Assembly: GCA_009881125.1 (NCBI GenBank)
Contig: WXFH01000273.1
Coordinates: 1-6,021, forward strand
Reading direction: 5' to 3'
DNA: 6,021 nucleotides
DNA from: Acidaminobacter sp.
Lineage (GTDB): Bacteria > Bacillota_A > Clostridia > Peptostreptococcales > Acidaminobacteraceae
Below the pieces are notes generated by a model. That model was not told the DNA's origin, did no database searches, and was given only the letters and a program-made list of their open reading frames with translations. Made by a program: the position numbers and the translations under genes. Shown piece by piece: positions 1 through 5,289 of the stretch; position 1 is the stretch's first letter; each line of letters opens with the position of its first letter.

Positions 1-26
1 GAATGGGTTTCTGAAAAAAATGAAAG

Positions 27-93
27 GCAAAGGGGGCCGATAGACGTAAAGCCGCAGCGGCTAGCGCCTATCGACCCCCACAGCCTCCTTTGC
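27..93 (+). other. Strong nested hairpin, possible structured RNA of unknown class
   Basis: An outer stem GCAAAG/CTTTGC (27-32 with 88-93) encloses GGGGG (32-36) pairing with CCCCC (75-79), and directly inside that CGATAG (38-43) pairs with CTATCG (68-73). The apex at 44-67 can form AGCC/GGCT (50-53 with 59-62). One G (32) is shared between the two outer helices, so only one of them can use it. No U-tract follows the 3' arm, so it is not an intrinsic terminator. It lies upstream of the promoter at 148-178, so it would not be in the leader made from that promoter; it could be the end of an upstream transcript, an independent small RNA, or part of a longer leader from a promoter outside the window. 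The pairing is seen directly; the function is unknown. Confidence 0.5.
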
Positions 94-126
94 AGAAATG
101 AATCCAAGCGGGCAGACGTATTAAAT

Positions 127-138
127 CTTGTTAACAAG
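127..138. promoter_or_regulatory. 12-bp perfect palindrome, candidate operator
   Basis: CTTGTTAACAAG is a perfect inverted repeat with no spacer. It ends about nine bases before the candidate -35 box of the TolC-like operon, which puts it near -58 to -47 relative to the expected transcription start. This is a usual place for an activator or a co-operating repressor dimer. No regulator gene is in the window, so the binding protein cannot be named. Confidence 0.35.
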
Positions 139-147
139 CAAAATATT

Positions 148-178
148 TGGACAGCCCTTGGCTGAATGCGGGTATAAT
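148..178 (+). promoter_or_regulatory. Candidate sigma-A promoter of the TolC-like operon
   Basis: A consensus -10 box TATAAT lies at 173-178. The best -35 match is TGGACA at 148-153 (five of six to TTGACA), with a long 19-bp spacer, so basal strength may be low or depend on an activator. The predicted start near 185 leaves a leader of about 35 bases before the TTG start at 221. It also means that any start codon upstream of about 185 cannot be used from this promoter. Confidence 0.55.
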
Positions 179-208
179 ATAGTAGACGCTTGTTTACGAA
201 TGATGATT

Positions 209-219
209 GAGGGTGATGG
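209..219 (+). promoter_or_regulatory. Ribosome binding site deciding the TTG start of the first TolC-like gene
   Basis: GAGGGTGATGG closely follows the extended anti-Shine-Dalgarno complement (GGAGGTGAT) and sits immediately before TTG at 221. The ATG codons at 200 and 203 lack any purine-rich site at the right distance, and the more upstream TTG at 128 lies before the predicted transcription start. This selects TTG 221, which also places a classic signal peptide at the N terminus. Confidence 0.7.
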
Positions 220-220
220 A

Positions 221-1510
221 TTGAAGAAACTCATTGCAATAGTAATTTGCCTGGCACTGACGCCTTTTGGGGCGTTTGCCGCAGAGGGGGAAACACTGGA
301 GACGCTCAAGGTTAAAGCCGTCGCTTCGAGTGTGGATTTGCTGGCTATGGAACAGGGTATGGAAACCTTGATGGAGAATTTGGAAGCGGTACAGGACAAG
401 GAAGAGGACATTGTGGCTGCCTATGAAGCTTATCAGACCTATGAGAGACTGCATAGAGCCGGCGCCGGCCTGATTCCGGATCCGAATCCCCTTCTTGATC
501 CGCTGGATCCACTGAATCCAACGCCGGAGCAAATTGCCATGAAGCAAGCTTATCTGAAGCTGCAGGCAATGTTTTTTAATCTCTTTGGCATTCAGACGCC
601 GTCCTTAAATGACGAAGAAATCTATGACAATTTCATTTATCCGGTGGATGTTCTCCCCAACAAACTGATGGATCAATACGCCTCACTTCGGATCGACAAG
701 GATCGTGTGACCTCCATGCTGGAGGGCGGCGTTGAAGCTCTATGGTGGAACATGGGCTCGCTGGACACCCAGAAAAGGCTCATTGAGGAATACGTGTCAC
801 TGCTGCAGGTTCAGTTGGGGGCGGAAGCGGCGCGTTTTCAGGTGGGCAAGATTTCTGAGCTTCAACTTGAAGCCAAGCGGCTGGACTTGGATATTGCCAT
901 GAGAGATCAGGTCAGGCTGGACAGGGAAAGTGAGAACCTGGATTACAGAATGCGCTCACTTGCAGGTCTTGAATTCAATGAACCGTTTTCTGTCAAGCTG
1001 CTGCCAGTCACGGAGACGAACGGTGGGCTGAAAACTTATGAGGCGTTTCTGACGGAGTCTTTAAGAACCAGAGCGGATGCCATTCGCGCGCTGCGCCAGG
1101 TTTTTACCATTCGTCAGGAAATAGGTGTCATGGAAGATATCATTGAGGATGACGATCATCCGCGCAGAAAAGCGATTCGTATGGATCTGCTCAGAGCAGA
1201 GGAAGCTTATGAAGCGACGGTCCGTTCGGTGGATGCGCAGCTCTACGCCGCTTATGACGCGACGCTGACGAAACAAGAAGCGCTCCTGAACGCCAGAAGC
1301 AGCTATGATATCTCTGTACTGGATCTGAACCGCGTCAAGGCACTGCACAGTGTCGGTTATGTTGCCGATGTAGATCTGATTGGCGCCGAAATGGGGCAGA
1401 AGCAGTCTTTGTTGGCACTGGAAAGCAGTATTTATCAATACAATCTCGCATATCAGACATTGATCCGAACGGTCCGTTACGGTTCAGGAACAGGGGGAAT
1501 GACACAATGA
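221..1510 (+). CDS. Exported TolC-like (outer membrane efflux protein family) alpha-helical protein, first of a pair
   Basis: The product is about 429 aa from TTG 221. Residues 1-20 form a signal peptide: Lys-Lys, a hydrophobic core LIAIVICLALTPF and a cleavage site after AFA. The mature protein is mostly charged alpha-helix with coiled-coil character. Two TolC-like helical repeats are visible: one near 205-250, containing RFQVGKISELQLEAKRLDLD and ending in a Leu-Ala-Gly-Leu, and one near 374-419, containing GYVADVDLIGAEMGQ. In the family such a Gly-x-(I/V) turn followed by long heptads marks each helical hairpin. A Pro/Asp-rich hinge lies at about 84-102. I see no amphipathic beta segments like those that form the TolC barrel. 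The family normally acts as the exit duct of efflux or type I secretion machines, but no pump or adaptor is encoded nearby, so substrate and partners are unknown. Its stop overlaps the start of the next gene by 4 nt. The family is fairly secure; the function is inferred. Confidence 0.75.
   Translation: MKKLIAIVICLALTPFGAFAAEGETLETLKVKAVASSVDLLAMEQGMETLMENLEAVQDKEEDIVAAYEAYQTYERLHRAGAGLIPDPNPLLDPLDPLNPTPEQIAMKQAYLKLQAMFFNLFGIQTPSLNDEEIYDNFIYPVDVLPNKLMDQYASLRIDKDRVTSMLEGGVEALWWNMGSLDTQKRLIEEYVSLLQVQLGAEAARFQVGKISELQLEAKRLDLDIAMRDQVRLDRESENLDYRMRSLAGLEFNEPFSVKLLPVTETNGGLKTYEAFLTESLRTRADAIRALRQVFTIRQEIGVMEDIIEDDDHPRRKAIRMDLLRAEEAYEATVRSVDAQLYAAYDATLTKQEALLNARSSYDISVLDLNRVKALHSVGYVADVDLIGAEMGQKQSLLALESSIYQYNLAYQTLIRTVRYGSGTGGMTQ
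497..523 (+). repeat. Short 9-nt tandem repeat encoding a Pro-rich hinge
   Basis: GATCCGCTG, GATCCACTG and the degenerate AATCCAACG stand in tandem, encoding DPL-DPL-NPT. Together with the preceding DPNPLL they form a Pro/Asp/Leu-rich linker in the first TolC-like protein. The nucleotide similarity suggests growth by slippage. It interrupts the coiled-coil and probably forms an extended loop at a hairpin tip or between two helices. Confidence 0.5.
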
Positions 1511-2622
1511 TCAAGCGGATTTTACCGCTCACCATATTAGTATTGCTGCTTTCGGTTTCCGGGGCATTTGCTCTGGAGACCATGACGCTGGATCAGGTCG
1601 TGGAGCGCGTTCAGACGCAGAACTCCCAACTGGCCCTCCTGGAGGAGGAACTCAGGTACACCGCATGGCTGGAAGATGAAGCCAGAGATACGGCGGAAGA
1701 CCTTGAGGATCTGGTGGAATCCAGTTATGGAGACAAGTGGCTGCCACAGGCGAGACTGGTCTACGTGGAGCCGCTGAAAATGGAATTTGAACTCAATTCT
1801 CTCGAGCGCCAGAAAGTGACCCTCAAGAAAACTTTGGAAAGCGACGCTGTCAACGCTTATCTTGGACTGATCAATGCGAAGGAAGCGCTGCTGCAGGCCA
1901 AGTATGACCTGCTTGTGGCTGAAAAGGACGAGCTGGCGAAGAAGCTGATGTTGGACATGGGGCGGATTGCGAAAATCGATTATGACAAAGCCTATATTGC
2001 TCTTCAGCAGCAGAGCCGCGTGGTTGCCTCCTATGAGCGGACTATTGAGTTGAACTACATCAAACTCAACGCACTGATGGAGCGCACGGCCAGTGATCGC
2101 TACGAGGTGGTCAAACCTATTTTGGATGTCTCGCTGCCTAAGATTGAGAGCTTTGATATGGCTGTTGTCCACTATAAAGAGAATTCCGACAAGATCCTGG
2201 ATCAGGTGGAGGCCCTCAGAGTAGCGGAGGAGAACTACGATATCGCTGATGAAATTGCTGACAATGAGACGACCATTATTCAGGCTGAGAGGGCTATGAA
2301 TCTGGAGTCCTTCAGGACGATCGCCATGCTACGAAGTGCGGATTATGATTTCAGAATCGCTTATAACGACTTGGTGAGCAAATATGACGCTGTCTTGACA
2401 GCCTTTGGCCGCTATGGGCTTTCTGTCAAGGGGTATGAGATTGCCAAGATCAAGTATGAGCGCGGCATGAGTACGCCTGTGGAGTTTTTGAATGCGGCGT
2501 CTGACAACGAAAGTGCAAGAAGGGCTTGGCAGACATCTCTGAATGATTTCTTCTCGGCGCGAACGGCGTTTATCGTGAATTTTTCAATTGAGGAAGCTAC
2601 AGATGATGTGATTAAGCTGTAG
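1507..2622 (+). CDS. Exported TolC-like (outer membrane efflux protein family) protein, second of a pair
   Basis: The product is 371 aa. Its ATG overlaps the upstream TGA (ATGA), and GGGGG at 1493-1497 lies nine bases before it, pointing to translational coupling. Residues 1-22 are a signal peptide (MIKR, then LPLTILVLLLSVSGAFA, cut after AFA). The mature N terminus ETMTLDQVVERVQTQNSQL is the typical opening of the family. Two TolC repeats follow: near 149-192 (MGRIAKIDYDKAYIALQQQ, then LNYIKLNALM) and near 310-356 (YERGMSTPVEFLNAASDNES, then ARRAWQTSLNDFF). These are better matches than in the first gene. The protein is shorter than the 430-490 residues usual for true TolC proteins, and where barrel strands would be expected only a short stretch (about 75-96) or plain helix (about 245-290) is seen. 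It is likely an alpha-helical, wall- or membrane-proximal partner of the first protein; transport is possible but not shown. Confidence 0.82.
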   Translation: MIKRILPLTILVLLLSVSGAFALETMTLDQVVERVQTQNSQLALLEEELRYTAWLEDEARDTAEDLEDLVESSYGDKWLPQARLVYVEPLKMEFELNSLERQKVTLKKTLESDAVNAYLGLINAKEALLQAKYDLLVAEKDELAKKLMLDMGRIAKIDYDKAYIALQQQSRVVASYERTIELNYIKLNALMERTASDRYEVVKPILDVSLPKIESFDMAVVHYKENSDKILDQVEALRVAEENYDIADEIADNETTIIQAERAMNLESFRTIAMLRSADYDFRIAYNDLVSKYDAVLTAFGRYGLSVKGYEIAKIKYERGMSTPVEFLNAASDNESARRAWQTSLNDFFSARTAFIVNFSIEEATDDVIKL

Positions 2623-2704
2623 TTTGATCCACTCGTTTATTTAGATGGACTGATTGTTGAATCACTATATTTTGTTGATCCAAATTTTAACTTTTTGACA
2701 GTGT

Positions 2705-2761
2705 AAGCTCCCGTGCTCCTGGTGAATCCATGTTGGATTTGCAGGGGGTCGGGAGCTTTTT
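2705..2761 (+). terminator. Intrinsic terminator of the TolC-like operon
   Basis: AAGCTCCCG (2705-2713) pairs with CGGGAGCTT (2750-2758). Inside it, CTCCTG pairs with CAGGGG (one G-U pair) and AATCC with GGATT around an ATGTT loop, giving one long nested hairpin. A run of five T (2757-2761) follows. It starts 82 bases after the stop codon of the second gene and separates this operon from the SLH gene. Confidence 0.9.
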
Positions 2762-2811
2762 ACGTTGATGTTGCAGCTGTTTTAAATTTGTGTTTCATTT
2801 TGGGGATAGTT

Positions 2812-2822
2812 AACCATCGGCA
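2812..2822 (+). repeat. Partial copy of the shared terminator-arm sequence
   Basis: AACCATCGGCA matches 5153-5163 exactly over 11 bases but is not followed by AAAGCTTTT and forms no terminator here. GGGTAAACTT at 2832-2841 also recurs at 5104-5113, and AAAGCTTT at 2852-2859 recurs in both full terminators. The order of words is different, so this may be a rearranged or decayed element, or chance. Confidence 0.35.
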
Positions 2823-2881
2823 GCGTATTTGGGGTAAACTTTTAGTGTGGGAAAGCTTTATTTTTCGAGCTTGTCCCGGAT

Positions 2882-2889
2882 GAGGGGAG
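2882..2889 (+). promoter_or_regulatory. Ribosome binding site deciding the ATG start of the SLH gene
   Basis: GAGGGGAG ends nine bases before ATG 2899, whereas it lies only three bases before the in-frame TTG at 2893. The ATG is therefore preferred, and it gives a cleaner signal peptide beginning MRKW. TCCC at 2874-2877 could pair with part of this site, but the hairpin would be weak. Confidence 0.6.
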
Positions 2890-2898
2890 CACTTGCTG

Positions 2899-5073
2899 AT
2901 GAGAAAGTGGATTGTATTGCTGGTGGCCATGGCGCTGTTCGTGGGCACGGCAATTTCAGGGTATACGGCCCCGCAGACCTCGGGAGAGATTTTGAAATCC
3001 TATGGGCTGCTGACGGGGGATTATAATGGCGACTTGACGGAGGACGCCTATTTGACGCGAGCAGAAATGATGGTGCTGCTGGCCAGGATGATGGGAGAGT
3101 TTGACCAGGCGGCTAACTATGGCTCGCGGTCGACCTTTGTGGACGGCGGTGCCGGGCACTGGGCAGAGCGATTTGTGGCCTACGCCCAGTCTCGGGACTG
3201 GACGGAAGGGGTCGGCGGGAATCGGTTTGGGTACAACGAGCGCCATACGGTGCGGGAGGCCTGCGTATTCATGTTGAAGGCGCTGGGGTACCGGGCTGGG
3301 GTGGATTTTACTTTTGAGACAGCTTATGATTTCGCTGTCCGATTGGGCTTGGTACCTGGGCAGGGCGAGGGCCAACTGGGTCTTGGCGGCTCGTTGTCTG
3401 GGGTTGACGCGGACGCGAACATCCTTAGGGGTCAGGTTTTTGACATGATGCTGCAGACGCTGAACACCAAGGTGAAGGGGCTGGATCTGGCACTGATTCA
3501 TTTTGTATCCACCAGTACGGAAGCGCTGCATGTGGTGTCTGTGAAACCGGTGAACAGGACGTCTGTCGAGTTGATTTTCAGCGAGTCTATTGTGGGACTG
3601 GGTTCTGTCACGGTTGAAGCACCGGATGGGCCTATGACGTTGGTTGGGCTGCGGTCAAGCGGGAGCCACAGTGTCATTGCGACGGTGGGTTCCGAAATGG
3701 GTCTGGGCGCTATGTATGACATCACCGCCCGGGACTTTGTCAGCGAAGATGGCAATGTGAGCGTATACTACTTTGGTTCCATGCTGTTTGAGCCGGATGT
3801 GACGCCGGTGACAGCCAGAGTTTTGTCAGCGTCTCACACTTCTTTTTCAATTGAGTTTTCGAAGCCTGTGCTCGGTTTGACGGCGGGGCACATCTTCTAT
3901 GGGGAGGATGGCAATGCGCCCCTTGGGCTTTACAAGGACGCTGCCATGACACTGCCGGTGGCCGCTGATGAAGCGGTTTCGGAGGTTTATGTCTGGTTGG
4001 CCTATAAGTCCAACGGCGATTTAACAGGCATACCGCTGAAAGTAGGGACGTCTGAGGTTTTCATTGCGGCGACGAACAGTGACGGCGTGGCTTTGACGGA
4101 TTCGTGGGGGGAGCCGTTCGTAGGTGGATCCCTGCAGGCAGTGGTGACAGGAGACATCTCTGCACCGACTGTCGTGAAGCTGGAGATGAGCTCGAACAAC
4201 GCCTTTAAGGTGGAGTTCAGTGAGAATGTCAGTTTTTCTGCCTCCAATATGGATGTGAAGTTCACAACTGGGGCACTGATTCCGAATCTGTGGCTGTCGG
4301 TCTCCGGGTCTGGCAGTGCTTATACGGTACAGTTAAACGACGCCAATCTGACAGGAAAGAGCATTCGCGTTAATCTGAGGAATGTTGCGGATCAGGCGTT
4401 TATTCCCAATGTCATGTCAGTGCATACAGCAACGCTGACGATTCCGGACGTGGACAGGCCTCAAGTGACTTCCGTGGTGAAGGATACGGTGTCGAAATAT
4501 GTCTATGTGACTTTCAGTAAGCCCGTGGAGGTGGCCAGCGCGACGACGCGGAGCCGGTATGTGGTTGGCTTGTCAAACAGTTCGCTTGTATTGTCCAAAA
4601 CACCGGTGCAGGTCAATGGCGGGCGGACTTTCCGGCTCAGCTTGACGAACACGGAATATACGCTGGCTCAATCATCCGGGGCGCAGCTGACAGTGACTGG
4701 GGTTAAGGACCTCAGCGGTAACGTTATGACAACTCAGAATTTTAGCTTCGGAAGTATGACGGATGTGGCACAGAATCCGCCGAAACTGGTGAGCGTTTAC
4801 GCTGTCGACAGCCGAAATGTGACGGCGGTGTTTGATCAGGCCCTCGGCCGTGTGGATGCCGGGGCGTTCAAGCTCAATTATAATGGTGTGTCGAATTTGA
4901 GCTACACGGTTTCGGGGGGGCAGACCATTGTGAAGTTCCGGTCGCTGGCTGAGCTTCCGGGGAGCCTGGCGGGAGTTAAGCTGTTTGTGGATACTTCAGG
5001 GGTATCGAAGGTCCAAAATGTGTATGGGATTAACGTGAAGAACACCTCGCTGGCGGTGGAGGATCGGCGGTAG
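2899..5073 (+). CDS. S-layer homology (SLH) surface protein with five Ig-like repeats
   Basis: The product is 724 aa from ATG 2899. Residues 1-23 or so are a signal peptide (MRKW, then IVLLVAMALFVGTAIS, likely cut after YTA). Three SLH units follow: about 28-68 (LKSYGLLTGDYNG and the TRAE motif at 53-56), 79-131 (FVDGGAGHWAERFVAYA, TVREA, LKALGY) and 138-194 (RLGLVPGQGEG, ILRGQV). SLH trios bind pyruvylated secondary wall polymer, so this end should anchor the protein to the wall. The first unit lacks its front half, because the signal peptide runs straight into its second helix. The rest (about 211-722) is five Ig-like domains of the SbsA/Big_5 type, each opening with a beta strand leading to a short motif: FSES (227), FSKP (320), FSEN (440), FSKP (539) and FDQA (645). 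Such repeats act as spacers or build the S-layer lattice. No catalytic domain is seen. It may be an S-layer-associated or structural protein; its ligand is unknown. Confidence 0.88.
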   Translation: MRKWIVLLVAMALFVGTAISGYTAPQTSGEILKSYGLLTGDYNGDLTEDAYLTRAEMMVLLARMMGEFDQAANYGSRSTFVDGGAGHWAERFVAYAQSRDWTEGVGGNRFGYNERHTVREACVFMLKALGYRAGVDFTFETAYDFAVRLGLVPGQGEGQLGLGGSLSGVDADANILRGQVFDMMLQTLNTKVKGLDLALIHFVSTSTEALHVVSVKPVNRTSVELIFSESIVGLGSVTVEAPDGPMTLVGLRSSGSHSVIATVGSEMGLGAMYDITARDFVSEDGNVSVYYFGSMLFEPDVTPVTARVLSASHTSFSIEFSKPVLGLTAGHIFYGEDGNAPLGLYKDAAMTLPVAADEAVSEVYVWLAYKSNGDLTGIPLKVGTSEVFIAATNSDGVALTDSWGEPFVGGSLQAVVTGDISAPTVVKLEMSSNNAFKVEFSENVSFSASNMDVKFTTGALIPNLWLSVSGSGSAYTVQLNDANLTGKSIRVNLRNVADQAFIPNVMSVHTATLTIPDVDRPQVTSVVKDTVSKYVYVTFSKPVEVASATTRSRYVVGLSNSSLVLSKTPVQVNGGRTFRLSLTNTEYTLAQSSGAQLTVTGVKDLSGNVMTTQNFSFGSMTDVAQNPPKLVSVYAVDSRNVTAVFDQALGRVDAGAFKLNYNGVSNLSYTVSGGQTIVKFRSLAELPGSLAGVKLFVDTSGVSKVQNVYGINVKNTSLAVEDRR

Positions 5074-5125
5074 GGGGAAGTGAATTTACTGGATGCTTTT
5101 AAAGGGTAAACTTACTGAAAAAGAT

Positions 5126-5174
5126 AAAAGCTTTGTCGGTGTGGGTTTTTGGAACCATCGGCAAAGCTTTTTTT
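5126..5174 (+). terminator. Intrinsic terminator of the SLH gene
   Basis: AAAAGCTTTGTCGGTG (5126-5141) pairs over 16 positions, with two G-U pairs, with CATCGGCAAAGCTTTT and the preceding C (5156-5171). The loop is 14 bases and a run of seven T (5168-5174) follows. The A-run on the 5' arm means it could also end transcription from the other strand. It starts 53 bases after the SLH stop codon. Confidence 0.92.
5153..5171 (+). repeat. Shared terminator 3' arm, copy 1
   Basis: ACCATCGGCAAAGCTTTT at 5154-5171 is identical over 18 bases to 5966-5983. With the preceding A, its first 11 bases AACCATCGGCA also recur at 2812-2822. It forms the 3' arm of the SLH gene terminator. Confidence 0.75.
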
Positions 5175-5200
5175 ACTGGAAGTGTGATTAATAATACTAT
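5172..5200 (+). promoter_or_regulatory. Candidate promoter of the DUF6448 gene
   Basis: TTTACT (5172-5177, four of six to TTGACA) and TACTAT (5195-5200, four of six to TATAAT) are separated by the optimal 17 bp. The -35 box overlaps the T-run of the preceding terminator, a compact arrangement. The start would fall near 5207, leaving a leader of about 83 bases that contains the hairpin at 5233-5264. Both boxes are imperfect, so this is tentative. Confidence 0.35.
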
Positions 5201-5232
5201 GGGGGTAATAGGTTAATGAAGTGAACCAACTG

Positions 5233-5264
5233 TGATCAGACCCTTGAAGAAAAGGGTCTGATTA
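5233..5264 (+). promoter_or_regulatory. Leader hairpin just upstream of the DUF6448 gene
   Basis: ATCAGACCC (5235-5243) pairs perfectly with GGGTCTGAT (5254-5262), extended outward by a G-U and a T-A pair, around a 10-base loop TTGAAGAAAA. It is followed by TATATATGAG rather than a T-run, so it is a poor terminator. It ends 12 bases before the Shine-Dalgarno site. It could be an operator, an mRNA-stabilising hairpin or part of a translational control element. Confidence 0.55.
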
Positions 5265-5276
5265 TATATGAGAAGT

Positions 5277-5281
5277 GGAGG
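5277..5281 (+). promoter_or_regulatory. Ribosome binding site of the DUF6448 gene
   Basis: GGAGG, followed by TG, stands eight bases before ATG 5290. The in-frame codon TGA at 5284-5286 rules out any longer N terminus, so the start is secure even though the signal peptide looks unusual. Confidence 0.8.
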
Positions 5282-5289
5282 TGTGATTC

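Larger units (their letters stand above)
2623..2898. other. Intergenic spacer between the TolC-like pair and the SLH gene
   Basis: This 276-base AT-rich stretch holds the terminator of the upstream operon (2705-2761), a copy of AACCATCGGCA (2812-2822), GGGTAAACTT (2832-2841), AAAGCTTT (2852-2859) and the ribosome binding site of the SLH gene. I found no convincing promoter downstream of the terminator: GATAGT at 2805-2810 is only a weak -10 and has no good -35. The SLH gene may use an alternative sigma factor, a weak promoter, or read-through. No small gene is supported. Confidence 0.5.

Noticed and set aside
128..220. N-terminal extension of the first TolC-like gene from TTG 128, ATG 200 or ATG 203
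   Set aside because: TTG 128 precedes the predicted transcription start near 185, none of the three has a Shine-Dalgarno site, and an extension would bury the signal peptide seen from TTG 221.
1537..2172. 211-aa reading frame on the minus strand inside the second TolC-like gene
   Set aside because: It is fully antisense to a well-supported gene, has no recognisable domain, and its composition is that of a shadow frame.
2695..2700. Perfect TTGACA as a -35 box for the SLH gene
   Set aside because: The matching -10 position falls in the GC-rich arm of the terminator hairpin and has no TATAAT-like sequence.
2893..2898. TTG 2893 as the start of the SLH gene
   Set aside because: It is only three bases from the end of the Shine-Dalgarno site; ATG 2899 has better spacing.
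2956..3531. 191-aa minus-strand reading frame under the SLH domains
   Set aside because: It is antisense to clear SLH coding sequence and has a low-complexity His/Gln/Pro composition without a family signature.
5244..5270. TTGAAG and TATATG as a promoter for the DUF6448 gene
   Set aside because: The spacer is only 15 bp, the boxes lie in the hairpin, and the transcript would start at or within the ribosome binding site.
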